56,139 bases of DNA from Candidatus Wildermuthbacteria bacterium RIFOXYD1_FULL_50_12 (GCA_001825035.1 MHUO01000006.1:19444-75582), one strand, 5' to 3'. Positions 31,116 through 39,351 are shown, numbered from the stretch's first letter. The notes: generated by a model from the letters alone, not told the origin. A program made the numbers and translations.

Positions 31116-33293
31116 TTAGAGTTTCTTGCGGCGGAGGAGAGTGGCGTTGACGGCGACAATTACGGTGGAGGCAGACATAAAAATGGCGGCAAGCGCCGGC
31201 TCCAAAACAATTCCTTTAAAGTAAAGGACTCCTGCGGCCAGGGGCAGAGCCACCAGATTGTATCCCGTTGCCCAAAACAGATTCTGCAGCATTTTACTAA
31301 ACGTGAGTTTCGACAAGTGAATGATTTTAGGAATGTCGCGCGGGTCGTTTTTTACCAGAATAATCCCAGCTGATTCAATTGCCACGTTGGTGCCGGCTCC
31401 AATAGCAATGCCCAAGTCCGCCTGCGTTAAAGCTGGGGCGTCGTTTACGCCATCGCCCACGAAAGCAACGCGCACTCCCCGCGCTTGCAGCGCTTTTACT
31501 TTTTCAGCTTTTTGGTCCGGCAAAACTCTCGCAAAATACTCATCAATCCCGAGTTCTCCGGCGACCCATTTGGCAACATCTTCCGAATCGCCGGTAACCA
31601 TAGCAACTCTCATGCCCTGCGCGTGGAGCATGTCTGCTGCCTCCCTTGATTCCTCTCGAATAACATCGGCTAAAGCGATGGCTCCTGCCAGCCGATTCCC
31701 TGCGAGAACATATACGACTGTTTTGCCCTGAGCTTCCAACTCGGCAATTTTGGAAGCGAGAATTTCTTCAAGGCGCGCGCCCCGTTCCCTGAGCAATACA
31801 TCGCTTCCCACCAGCACTTCTTGCCCGTCAACAGAACCCTTTGCGCCTTTCCCGGGTATGCGCTGAAAGTCCTGCGCGTTCACCAATTGAATTTTCTTGT
31901 CCTGCGCATGGCTCACGATTGCTTTTGCTATAGCATGTTCTGAATGCCGATTCACCGAAGCTCCCAGCCGCAAAATCTCATCCTCCTTGAAGCCCTGTGA
32001 CTGGAGAACCGCGTCTACTCCAAACTCACCCTTGGTAAGCGTGCCTGTCTTATCAAATAGCACAACGTCAACGTTGCGCGCGGCCTCCAAGGCTAGCCGC
32101 TGCTTTACGAGAAATCCATTCTGAGCCGCAAGATTGGTAGAAATGGAAGCTACAAGAGGCACTGCTAAACCCAACGCATGCGGACAGGCAATCACGAGCA
32201 CCGCGACAAGACGCGCTACTGCAAATGCCGCCTCTTGATCGCTAAACAGCAGCCAAGCAAGAAGAGTACTGACTCCACCGGTCACGGCGACAACCGTAAG
32301 ATAGAACGCGGCGCGGTCAGAAAGCATCTGAAGGCGTGACTTGGACGCTGCAGCTTCTTGCACCAAGCGCATCACTCCAGCCAGAAAGGTGTTTTCCCCT
32401 ATTTTGAGCACTTCTACCTCCAAACTTCCGTCTCCGTTACTGGTTCCCGCAATCACTTCGGCGCCCGGATTCTTGGCCACGAGCTTTGACTCTCCGGTAA
32501 CGATGGATTCATTGAGTTCTGACTTACCCTTAAGAACCTTCCCGTCCGCAGGAACTTTTGCTCCCGGCTTTACCAACATCACATCCCCTACCTTGAGCTC
32601 GGATATTTGGACCGTCTTCGTTCCGTTTTCAACCACAAGTTCTGCAGTATCAGGCAGGAGCTTTGCCAGCTCCCGCAGCGCTCCCCGCGCCCCTTGCACT
32701 GCTTTCATTTCAAGCCAATGGCCCAAAAGCATAATCGTCACCAATGTCGCAAGTTCCCAAAAAAGCGGTTTTGCGTTCGCGAAGACGGCGTAGACGCTCC
32801 AGAGATAGGCAGCGGTAACAGCAAGCGCAATGAGCGTCATCATACCAGGCAGGCGCGCCTTGAGTTCTCTGGCAGCTCCCATCAAAAACACCCATCCCCC
32901 GTAGAAAAACACGGCAGATCCCAGAAGTAATTGAAGGTACCCGGATCCGAAAAAACGCGGGGCTTCCCATCCCAAAAAGAGTTTGGGCAATTCAGAATAC
33001 GCGAGAATAGGAACGGTCAAAGCCAAACTCACCCAGAATTTGCGGAAAAACATCTGAGTGGAATGCCCCTCGTGTTTACCTGCCCCGTGGTCGGCGTGAG
33101 CCGACTTTACGGGGTCGTGCGTCTCGTGATTTTTCTCTTTACTCTTTTCACCCGGCACTAAATTCATCCCGCACTCCGGGCACATCCCGGGGCTTTCCCT
33201 ACGCACTTCAGGATGCATCGGACACGTATAGACGACCCCAACTTGACCCCCACGATTATCGCCGTGATTTTTATGGCCCTTACAACAGTTCAT
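31116..33293 (-). CDS. copB: CopB-type copper-translocating P-type ATPase
   Basis: A 725-residue P1B ATPase. The N-terminus has a Cys-pair metal module (YTCPMHPEVRRESPGMCPEC), then a His-rich stretch (HETHDPVKSAHADHG) in place of a CxxC domain. The transport site is IACPHALGLAVP, the CPH form of the CopB class (Cu+ or Cu2+ efflux). Also present are the phosphorylation motif DKTGTLTKGE, TGES, HP-loop SEHAIAKAI and GDGVNDAPAL. It is the last gene of an eight-gene run starting with csoR, so copper induction is expected. Confidence 0.94.
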   Translation of the reverse strand: MNCCKGHKNHGDNRGGQVGVVYTCPMHPEVRRESPGMCPECGMNLVPGEKSKEKNHETHDPVKSAHADHGAGKHEGHSTQMFFRKFWVSLALTVPILAYSELPKLFLGWEAPRFFGSGYLQLLLGSAVFFYGGWVFLMGAARELKARLPGMMTLIALAVTAAYLWSVYAVFANAKPLFWELATLVTIMLLGHWLEMKAVQGARGALRELAKLLPDTAELVVENGTKTVQISELKVGDVMLVKPGAKVPADGKVLKGKSELNESIVTGESKLVAKNPGAEVIAGTSNGDGSLEVEVLKIGENTFLAGVMRLVQEAAASKSRLQMLSDRAAFYLTVVAVTGGVSTLLAWLLFSDQEAAFAVARLVAVLVIACPHALGLAVPLVASISTNLAAQNGFLVKQRLALEAARNVDVVLFDKTGTLTKGEFGVDAVLQSQGFKEDEILRLGASVNRHSEHAIAKAIVSHAQDKKIQLVNAQDFQRIPGKGAKGSVDGQEVLVGSDVLLRERGARLEEILASKIAELEAQGKTVVYVLAGNRLAGAIALADVIREESREAADMLHAQGMRVAMVTGDSEDVAKWVAGELGIDEYFARVLPDQKAEKVKALQARGVRVAFVGDGVNDAPALTQADLGIAIGAGTNVAIESAGIILVKNDPRDIPKIIHLSKLTFSKMLQNLFWATGYNLVALPLAAGVLYFKGIVLEPALAAIFMSASTVIVAVNATLLRRKKL

Positions 33294-33317
33294 ACTTTTT
33301 TCATTATTTCATGCCAT

Positions 33318-33971
33318 TTACAGTGTATCGTTGTTTTGTACGGTTAGCTTTGCAATTTCTGTCCATAATTGGTCGTTGTGGATTCCCATATAGGAATCAT
33401 CAGAAACATATCTCACAGTCCCTTCTTTGTCGATCACGACATAGGTATGCCCGGGATAGACGCCGGGGTGCATGGAAGAGGGAACTGAAAGAGCGCCGAA
33501 TTTCTTTGAGACGGAAGCTCCGCTGTCAAAAACCACCAACGCTTCTGCCAGCTCTGGCATTTTACTGACTGCTTGCTGCCAATCTCGCGGCGAGTCAATA
33601 ACCACGGAAAGAACCACGATGTCATCGCTTTTGAACCGATTGTCTTGGCTAAAGGCAACAATTTGATTCCAGCACGCCGGGTAGCACATCAATCCTTCAT
33701 TAAAAAAGAGGATGACGTTTTTGCCGCGCAGACCGTCCGGTGAATAGGCATTGCCATCGCGATCAACGAGAGAAAAATCGGGCGTCTGTTCATTCACCAA
33801 GCTCTCAAGATATTCAAGCGAAACATTTTGTCCCGCATTCGGATGATGGGGGTCGGCCGCGATATTGTCTGGAGCGTCCTCTCTGTTCTTGCCGCCGAAG
33901 TAAAGCAGCGCAGCCACAAGCGCGATGACTCCTACGATTGATAGAATTGTCTTTGCATTATTTTTCTTCAT
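33318..33971 (-). CDS. Membrane-anchored peroxiredoxin-like protein
   Basis: A 217-residue thioredoxin-fold protein with an N-terminal anchor (ILSIVGVIALVAALLYFGG) and an AhpC/TSA-like domain: TPDFSLVDRDGNAYSPDGLRG, then FFNEGLMCYPACWNQIVAF with the redox Cys pair C-x3-C, and HTYVVIDKEGTVRYV. The CYPAC arrangement is not the usual CxxC of TlpA/ResA. It overlaps the CcdA-like gene by 14 nt; that membrane protein probably keeps it reduced. A role in thiol repair or copper handling outside the membrane is inferred. Confidence 0.8.
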   Translation of the reverse strand: MKKNNAKTILSIVGVIALVAALLYFGGKNREDAPDNIAADPHHPNAGQNVSLEYLESLVNEQTPDFSLVDRDGNAYSPDGLRGKNVILFFNEGLMCYPACWNQIVAFSQDNRFKSDDIVVLSVVIDSPRDWQQAVSKMPELAEALVVFDSGASVSKKFGALSVPSSMHPGVYPGHTYVVIDKEGTVRYVSDDSYMGIHNDQLWTEIAKLTVQNNDTL

Positions 33972-34830
33972 GTTTTTCTTTTTTTAATTGATTAATGAAT
34001 GACCTACCAATGAGGACAATCGCTACGATAAGTAACGCTGCCCACACATATTCAGGCACAACCTTTATAAAAGCGCTTGCCGAATTTAAAACTTTTGTCA
34101 GAAAGATATTGATGTTTACCTGGTATTCGGAATGAACGAAAAGGCGGTTGGTGATCGCCAAGTACCCAATCAGCGTTCCCATTGCGAGAAAAGTGATACC
34201 AGAGATGGCCTCGGAAATCGTGATGCTGATTTTTTTGCTTCCCAGCGAGTATCCAATCGGCCTCTGAAACGTCTTATTGAATTTCTGCGTAAAATTGATC
34301 TTATCCAAAAAGAAGGAAATGAGGAACAACGGCGCGACCATACCAAATACATAGCTTAAAGTGTAAAGCCCTCCCCACGCCATTGACCCTGGCAGCGCCG
34401 CCAGGGTCAGGACGCCGGCCAATACCGGTGCGCAGCAAGTCGTCGCTATTCCCGAAAAAAATCCAAGGACAAACACAGAAAGAGCATTATGCCTTTTCAA
34501 TGACGGATTAACTCTGTAGGGCAGAGAAAAATGCTTGCCGGTGAGAAGAATGAACCCCAACAAAACCAGAAAGGCGGCGCCGACAAGGAAGATGGCATTA
34601 TGATACTGGCTGAATATCCTGCCGAGCGCCGCGGCCCCTAATCCTATCGGAAGAAACACCGCAAGAATCCCCAAGAAAAATATAAATGTCATCAAGAACA
34701 CTTTATACCTTTCCCGAAAGATGGAAGCGAAATACGTCGGCAGAAGAACGGTGATACAACAGGGGGCAAAAAGAGCCGCAACTCCGGCTACGAACGCCGC
34801 GATTAATGATGCACTTAATAGCAATTCCAT
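33958..34830 (-). CDS. CcdA/DsbD-like thiol transporter
   Basis: A 290-residue membrane protein with about six to eight helices. Conserved Cys pairs lie in the first helix (AALFAPCCITVLLPTYF) and in the fourth (SGIATTCCAPVLAGVLTLAA), as in CcdA/DsbD-type proteins that pass electrons from cytosolic thioredoxin to the outside. Both motifs have adjacent Cys (CC), a variation seen in copper-linked relatives. The C-terminal 90 residues hold extra helices. The anchored redoxin encoded next, with overlap, is its likely partner. Confidence 0.8.
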   Translation of the reverse strand: MELLLSASLIAAFVAGVAALFAPCCITVLLPTYFASIFRERYKVFLMTFIFFLGILAVFLPIGLGAAALGRIFSQYHNAIFLVGAAFLVLLGFILLTGKHFSLPYRVNPSLKRHNALSVFVLGFFSGIATTCCAPVLAGVLTLAALPGSMAWGGLYTLSYVFGMVAPLFLISFFLDKINFTQKFNKTFQRPIGYSLGSKKISITISEAISGITFLAMGTLIGYLAITNRLFVHSEYQVNINIFLTKVLNSASAFIKVVPEYVWAALLIVAIVLIGRSFINQLKKEKHEEK

Positions 34831-34831
34831 G

Positions 34832-35311
34832 TTATTGAATCAGCCAAGTAAAATTTCGTTCTTGAATGCCGCCCACCCCAAAAATCTTGAGCGTTATTGA
34901 TTCTGACAAGGGCGATACGGGATTGAATCTCAGTATTCCGCTCCGATGATGCCCCCCGGGCGCCTGCCTGCCGGCAGGCAGGAATCCCTCCTCCCAGGCA
35001 ATCGGCATATATTCATTTCCTTTATCGTCGAGGAGGACTGCAGTTTTTGTGAGGTCGGCAGTCAGTTCTTCAGAGTGAGTATCCAGAACGATAGTAAAAT
35101 TCCATTCCCTATTAGAAAAATCCTGGGGCGTTACCGTAATGTTTACAACGCCCTCACTATTTGTTTGCGGTTCCAAGTTAGAAATTTGAGTTGCAGATTC
35201 GGCTGGTGCCGGCGATTGCGTTTCTTGTTCTTTATTCGGTTTATTATTTAGGAACCACAGTCCGATGACTAAAACCCCTCCAAGGATAATTATCGACAGG
35301 TAGAATCTCAT
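34832..35311 (-). CDS. Anchored protein of the copper operon, with repeat insertion
   Basis: A 159-residue protein with an N-terminal helix (FYLSIIILGGVLVIGLWFL) and a beta-rich body (VVNITVTPQDFSNREWNFTI, DLTKTAVLLDDKGNEYMPIAW). The fold looks like an immunoglobulin-like domain. A perfect 20-bp palindrome adds LPAGRQ in frame between AWEEGF and APGGHHRSGILRF. It overlaps the preceding gene by 4 nt. No metal ligand set is obvious. Function unknown. Confidence 0.7.
   Translation of the reverse strand: MRFYLSIIILGGVLVIGLWFLNNKPNKEQETQSPAPAESATQISNLEPQTNSEGVVNITVTPQDFSNREWNFTIVLDTHSEELTADLTKTAVLLDDKGNEYMPIAWEEGFLPAGRQAPGGHHRSGILRFNPVSPLSESITLKIFGVGGIQERNFTWLIQ
34963..34982. repeat. Perfect 20-bp palindrome in copper-operon gene
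   Basis: CCTGCCTGCCGGCAGGCAGG is fully self-complementary and encodes LPAGRQ in frame. It is related to the CCTGCCTGCGCAGGCAGG family but has a CCGG centre. Confidence 0.75.
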
Positions 35312-35736
35312 AGGCGTTGGAATATAATGACCTTCCGGCCGATGTAAATTATGCCCGCGATGTTAAAAATCAACCCAATCCAAAACAACTGAATTTGATA
35401 CTGACCCACCAAACTGACAATTCCGGTGATCCCAATAATGGGCAGGATATTCACGAGATAATGCCCGCAGCAAGAAAGCATAGCCGCGGTGGAAGTAGTC
35501 CCAGAAACAGCCAGAACGCTACCAGAACTATTTTTCTGATGAACAGCGTTTCTAAGGTAAGTATAAAGTCCGATTTGAACTCCAAAACCAGCCGCCAGAG
35601 GAACGATAAAGTACCAGAATCTGCTAAACTGGCTCAGGGCAAAGGGTCGACCGGAAATGAAACTAACCACGGAGAAATACACGACCAGCAAAGCAGCCGC
35701 GCCAATCACCCCATTGATTGTGGCTCTAAAAACCAT
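35308..35736 (-). CDS. Four-helix membrane protein of the copper operon
   Basis: A 142-residue membrane protein with about four helices. A Cys pair plus His lies in a membrane-proximal segment (STAAMLSCCGHYLVNILPI), suggesting metal or thiol chemistry. It overlaps the following gene by 4 nt and starts 3 nt after the TRASH-like gene. I cannot name the family. Confidence 0.72.
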   Translation of the reverse strand: MVFRATINGVIGAAALLVVYFSVVSFISGRPFALSQFSRFWYFIVPLAAGFGVQIGLYTYLRNAVHQKNSSGSVLAVSGTTSTAAMLSCCGHYLVNILPIIGITGIVSLVGQYQIQLFWIGLIFNIAGIIYIGRKVIIFQRL

Positions 35737-35739
35737 GAT

Positions 35740-35910
35740 CTAATGACAACTTCCTCCCCGCGGTTTTGACTGCTCTTTTGCCAAGCTCTTGCGATATTCT
35801 TCTTTACAGTTTTCGGAGCAAAATTCTTTGCCGTATCCTTCAAGATATTCTTTCTCTCTGTCGAGTTCCATCTTACAAATAGGACATTTTTTCTTGAAAA
35901 TATTGAACAT
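35740..35910 (-). CDS. TRASH/YHS-like small metal-binding protein
   Basis: A 56-residue protein starting ATG at 35908-35910. It shows KKKCPICKMELDRE, then YGKEFCSENCKEEYRK and ends GGSCH. The spacing CxxC...FCSxxCxxxY matches TRASH/YHS domains, which bind copper or other soft metals and act as chaperones or sensors. The final Cys-His may add a ligand. It sits second-third in the csoR operon, which fits intracellular copper trafficking. Confidence 0.82.
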   Translation of the reverse strand: MFNIFKKKCPICKMELDREKEYLEGYGKEFCSENCKEEYRKSLAKEQSKPRGGSCH

Positions 35911-35924
35911 GATCTATATGAGGG

Positions 35925-36134
35925 CTACTTTCTCTCCTGCTTTAGATACACAAGAGTGCATACAAGAGCGGAGATACCAATGAGCGTAAGCACTACTGCG
36001 TCAAAGTAGAGGTGTTGCTGGGAAAATCCCAAAACAGCCCCGTTTTCACCGGCAACCCACGCTCCAACGAGCGCAAGCCCGCCCAAAATACCGAATGCTC
36101 CACCCAGGAAATGCATGGCTGATGATTTTTTCAT
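35925..36134 (-). CDS. Two-helix membrane protein of the copper operon
   Basis: A 69-residue protein with two predicted helices (LGGAFGILGGLALVGAWVAG and LTLIGISALVCTLVYL), 21 nt after csoR. No recognisable family. Its place between csoR and the TRASH-like gene suggests a part in copper resistance. Confidence 0.65.
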   Translation of the reverse strand: MKKSSAMHFLGGAFGILGGLALVGAWVAGENGAVLGFSQQHLYFDAVVLTLIGISALVCTLVYLKQERK

Positions 36135-36155
36135 ATTATATCGTATGGAAATACC

Positions 36156-36431
36156 TTATATTTTTGACCTTTTCGACAACTTATAAATTTCCAGGATCTC
36201 TTTTGTTGATTTTGATTCCTTGCCGGATTTTATCTGCTCGACAACATGGGTGGAGAGATGGTTTTCTAAAATGAGGTCTTCCACGCTCGAAAGCGCCTGT
36301 TTCACCGCAAGCGACTGTCGCAATATGTCTATGCAATATTCGTCCTCTTCTATCATTCTCTGGAGACCACGAATCTGGCCCTCCAGAATTTTTAATCGCC
36401 GGATAGCTTTTTGCTTCAAGTTTTGCTTCAT
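36156..36431 (-). CDS. csoR: CsoR-family copper-sensing repressor
   Basis: A 91-residue all-helical DUF156 repressor from the ATG at 36429-36431 (MKQNLKQKAIRRLKILEGQI). The Cu(I) ligand pattern fits: EYCIDILRQ gives the first Cys, and ENHLSTHV gives the His; the second position usually Cys four residues on (HxxxC) is here Thr-His-Val, so the ligand set is Cys-His plus possibly another His. The longer frame upstream crosses the operator and is not coding. Copper release of CsoR would open the operon that starts with its own gene. Confidence 0.9.
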   Translation of the reverse strand: MKQNLKQKAIRRLKILEGQIRGLQRMIEEDEYCIDILRQSLAVKQALSSVEDLILENHLSTHVVEQIKSGKESKSTKEILEIYKLSKRSKI

Positions 36432-36440
36432 ACTATCTCC

Positions 36441-36469
36441 AGTATACCCCCAGGGGGTATTCCTGTCAA
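36441..36469 (-). promoter_or_regulatory. CsoR-controlled promoter and operator
   Basis: TTGACA (36464-36469), 17 nt, TATACT (36441-36446) on the minus strand is close to consensus. The spacer and -10 are covered by a perfect 17-bp palindrome, ATACCCCCAGGGGGTAT (36444-36460), of the GC-rich type bound by CsoR. Transcription would start about 3-4 nt before the csoR ATG, with GGAG as a very close Shine-Dalgarno. Confidence 0.9.
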
Positions 36470-36472
36470 CCC

Positions 36473-37381
36473 CTACACTCCGCAGCTGCCGCCTCCCTGA
36501 AATTGGATCGGCTGTACTTCGGCAAGAATCCGTTGATAACCCTGCGCGCTTGAGTACGCAGCTCCCAACACTTCTCTTGCGCTTACCTTGTCCCACGCGA
36601 TGCCACGGTTTGCAAAGTATTGCGCGATCGTAAGGTAGGTATCGGGAAACCAGTACGAATTTACCTGAAGCGCAGCCCGATACATTTCTTCTTCTGAAAC
36701 TCCCTGCGAAGCCATCAATTCAAGAAGCCCAAGCATTGCCATGCCATGGTTGCAGTCGGGGAAATAGGTTGAGTTCCCGCAGCAGGGGCGATAGATGTTG
36801 TTTGCCACGCGCTCCACAAGCGCCTGCTGTTCTCTCGACAAAACAACAAACGCATGCTTGCTATAGTGATCCATCGCATCCCCCCGAGACAACGTCCATC
36901 CGCCCGTAGAGGCGAATCTGCCAGCGTCCCCGCCGTATTGCGGACTTACCATCGGCCCTTCTTTAAGAATTGGGTTGTCGTTTGCCAATCCAAGCGCCCA
37001 GAGAAGATTCAAAAGCGCGCCCGCATTTTGGCTGTTGATAGTCAAGTACCCGTTGTCCTTGCCCTCCAGGAGAGCCCGCTCTTCGTCTGTCAACCCCCCT
37101 CTCTGCCCATAGAGCGCGAGGAACTTTTCTTTTTCTATTACTCCGGCTTCTGTCATCTGCGAACCCAAACGACCCCACACAACCGGAAGCACGACTCCGT
37201 CTGAAGGAAGCACAGCTTCCTCCAAAACAACTTCTCCCGGCTCCAAACTGTCATTTTTGGAATCAGGCGAACTGACCAGCGCCCCCGTTATGAGGAATCC
37301 CGCTAGAAACAAGGCAACAACCTGCCACGTCCGGCCGGCGCTGTGTTTCTTGGATTCTTCTTTATTTTCTTCCATACCCAA
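36473..37381 (-). CDS. Cys-motif membrane-anchored protein near copper operon
   Basis: A 302-residue protein with one N-terminal helix (WQVVALFLAGFLITGALVS). The body is helical, with the striking motif YRPCCGNSTYFPDCNHGMAM followed by LGLLELMASQG, and ends in GGGSCGV. The CC...C...H set plus C-terminal Cys could bind metal or form redox disulfides. I know of no assigned function. Its stop lies just beyond the CsoR promoter, so it belongs to the upstream transcript, which also encodes DUF411-like and other Cys-containing proteins. Confidence 0.72.
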   Translation of the reverse strand: MGMEENKEESKKHSAGRTWQVVALFLAGFLITGALVSSPDSKNDSLEPGEVVLEEAVLPSDGVVLPVVWGRLGSQMTEAGVIEKEKFLALYGQRGGLTDEERALLEGKDNGYLTINSQNAGALLNLLWALGLANDNPILKEGPMVSPQYGGDAGRFASTGGWTLSRGDAMDHYSKHAFVVLSREQQALVERVANNIYRPCCGNSTYFPDCNHGMAMLGLLELMASQGVSEEEMYRAALQVNSYWFPDTYLTIAQYFANRGIAWDKVSAREVLGAAYSSAQGYQRILAEVQPIQFQGGGSCGV

Positions 37382-37396
37382 TGCGTTACTTTGATA

Positions 37397-37837
37397 TTAC
37401 CACTTTTTGCAGCAGGCAAGGAGGCGACCAAATATCTCTCCTGCTTTTTTGTTTGCGCGGGAGAGAAACAGCGCGCCGAATGCCAGCCAGAGCGCGAGAA
37501 GAAACAGAAAGGGATAGAGAAACTCGGACGCGCCGGCAACAAGGAGATATGCCCCGAAGGTAGCTGAAAGAAGAAACGGAAGCCGGAACGCAAGAAAACG
37601 TTCCGGAACCCTCTTTTCCAGCAGGTAGTACCCGCCCACAACGCTCTGCCCCATAAGCAAGGCGATGAGCAAGGACTCCTTAAACGCCCCCAGCCAATAC
37701 AGCACCAGCAAGCCCAACCATGTTACGCTCACGCTCGCGCAGATAACGCAGAAATCCTTCCTAATCAACCCCTTTAGGACCAGCAGGGATGCGAACAAAC
37801 TTACGATTGCAGCGAACGCGATAAAGAGAGAATTCAT
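37397..37837 (-). CDS. Membrane protein with CVIC motif, VKOR-like
   Basis: A 146-residue protein of about four to five helices. IRKDFCVICASVSVTWLGLL places a C-x2-C at the start of a helix, as in vitamin K epoxide reductase-type disulfide-forming enzymes. The C-terminus ends LLACCKKW. The second periplasmic Cys pair of full VKOR is not seen, so the assignment is tentative. It overlaps the upstream gene by 4 nt. Confidence 0.6.
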   Translation of the reverse strand: MNSLFIAFAAIVSLFASLLVLKGLIRKDFCVICASVSVTWLGLLVLYWLGAFKESLLIALLMGQSVVGGYYLLEKRVPERFLAFRLPFLLSATFGAYLLVAGASEFLYPFLFLLALWLAFGALFLSRANKKAGEIFGRLLACCKKW

Positions 37838-38361
37838 AAGGCAAGTTCCGCGACAAGGGAAGCCACGAGAAGCAGAAAAAACGTAATCGCGAGGCCTTGA
37901 TAAGGCATTGCCTTCCCTCTGCGGAGAGCAGTAACTCTTTTGCTTACCTCAGGGGAAACAAGCACGATGAAAGCTCCCGCAATGCTTCCCAGCAGGAAAA
38001 GATTGAGCAAATAGACGTTGTGCAGCAGCGTTCCGTACTCACCCGCAAAGGCAACGTACCAAGAGGTATACTCCTGGAACAACGGAAGAAGCGGAATGAT
38101 CGTGGAGGCGAATATTCCTCCTGCGATAATCTGCGTTTGCAGAGGAATAAAGCTCCTCCGGATATTCCTCGCAAGCCACCAGCCCATAGAAAGAGCGGCG
38201 GCTCCCAAGAAAATGCCGATGACGATTGAGCTCACTCCCAGCCATGCGGCAATCCCTCCTGCCGCCGCGGCTCCCGCGGTGCACAAAGGGCAGTGCGCCG
38301 CTGCCCCCGCGGGAGCTACCATAAAACCCAACGCAAGCATCGCAACAATAACATTTTTCAT
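37834..38361 (-). CDS. Membrane protein with AHCPLCTAG motif
   Basis: A 175-residue protein with a signal-like first helix ending in APAGAAAHCPLCTAGAAAAG, then about five helices (WLGVSSIVIGIFLGAAALSM, and others). The exposed CxxC next to a His right after the first helix suggests metal or redox chemistry. Found between the broken DUF411 gene (4 nt upstream) and the VKOR-like gene. Function unknown. Confidence 0.7.
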   Translation of the reverse strand: MKNVIVAMLALGFMVAPAGAAAHCPLCTAGAAAAGGIAAWLGVSSIVIGIFLGAAALSMGWWLARNIRRSFIPLQTQIIAGGIFASTIIPLLPLFQEYTSWYVAFAGEYGTLLHNVYLLNLFLLGSIAGAFIVLVSPEVSKRVTALRRGKAMPYQGLAITFFLLLVASLVAELAL

Positions 38362-38365
38362 GGTG

Positions 38366-38833
38366 CTACATCTCCATAAAGACGCTGTACGATCCGTCTT
38401 TCTCTAGGGCGTACACGGTCCAAGTTTCAATTTTGTTCCCCCCCATGCCCGGGCTTCCCTGCGGCATGCCAGGGAGCGCAATTCCCTTAATATTGGGACG
38501 TTACTTGAGCAGTTTTGCAATCGCTTCAACTGGCATATGGCCTTCCACGACGTAGCCCTCAACAAGTGTTGTGTGACAACTTCTCAAGTCCTGCGGAATT
38601 CCATATTCCGCTTTCACGGCAGATATATCGAGGACCCTCTCGCGCTCTACCTGAAATCCTGAGCGCTCAAGATACGCAGCATGGTTCCCGCAGCAGCCGC
38701 ACGTGGGATCGTACAGAACAGTCGCCTGCGCATCTTGAACGAGAGCGGGCTTTGAGCTACCGGTAGTAAAAACATACACTCCCGCAACCACGACCAAGAG
38801 AACAATGCCCCCAGTAATAATGTTTCGTTTCAT
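38366..38833 (-). pseudogene. DUF411 protein gene interrupted by in-frame TAA
   Basis: Residues 1-110 read an anchored DUF411 protein: helix, then VLYDPTCGCCGNHAAYLE, and CHTTLVEGYVVEGHMPVEAI ending KLLK and TAA (38501-38503). In the same frame the conserved tail continues at once: RPNIKGIALPGMPQGSPGM, then ETWTVYALEKDGSYSVFMEM to TAG at 38366-38368. Relatives have Glu at the interrupted position, so a single GAA-to-TAA change explains it. The truncated product keeps the CxCC metal motif but loses the GMPxGSPGM segment. DUF411 proteins are linked to copper or metal handling. A sequence error is the main alternative. Confidence 0.85.
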
Positions 38834-38934
38834 ATAATTATGTTATGGATATACCAAGAACGCCTCCAAAGAGAAGCGCGAGAAGAGCGCAAGAACAAAG
38901 CCGCTGACCGAGCGGTAATCTCCCTGCACTCTTT

Positions 38935-39351
38935 TCACAAAGGAGGACTGTGCCGCTTCAGAGAGAACCAATGCAAAAGCCATCTTGCGCCAGAACATTG
39001 CTGGCTCCGACATCGCTGAACGGCAACCAGGGAGGGAGCAAATGCGAAACCTGCAGACGAGGCAATTACGAACACCGCAAGCACCAAAAACGCAGAAGCA
39101 ACCTTTATCGTTATGGTTGCTGCCAAGAGGAATTTTAAGCTTCCCATGTGAAAAGCGATAAAGGCGGCGAGATCTTGGAGAGCCGGACAGGGAACTCCAA
39201 ACGAAAGAAAGGCAACACAAACATTCTCACCCGTGGATTCTGCGTGGGAGGGTTCTGCTCCGGTTACTTTCGTAAATCCAAAAAGTGCCAAAAATACGAA
39301 CCCAATGACGATAAATGTTACGAATACCCGTTTGACCATTGCAGTTTTCAT
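38935..39351 (-). CDS. Small membrane protein of the Cys-rich cluster
   Basis: A 138-residue protein with an N-terminal signal or anchor (VFVTFIVIGFVFLALFGF), a short Cys-containing exposed loop (GENVCVAFLSFGVPCPALQD), AAFIAFHMGSLKFLL and a second helix pair. The C-terminus HWFSLKRHSPPL resembles the WLALHENSP end of a CPR family with a similar layout, so this frame is preferred over an overlapping one. The start overlaps the DoxX stop by 4 nt. Function unknown. Confidence 0.65.
   Translation of the reverse strand: MKTAMVKRVFVTFIVIGFVFLALFGFTKVTGAEPSHAESTGENVCVAFLSFGVPCPALQDLAAFIAFHMGSLKFLLAATITIKVASAFLVLAVFVIASSAGFAFAPSLVAVQRCRSQQCSGARWLLHWFSLKRHSPPL

Noticed and set aside
38366-38833. Selenocysteine or other recoding at the internal stop of the DUF411 gene
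   Set aside because: The codon is TAA, not TGA, and the position is Glu in relatives; no recoding hairpin is apparent.
38843-39220. Alternative 125-codon frame over the small membrane protein at 38935-39351
   Set aside because: It lacks a signal or helix pattern, is rich in Ser/Arg/Cys, and the other frame ends in the family-like HWFSLKRHSPPL and couples to DoxX by a 4-nt overlap.
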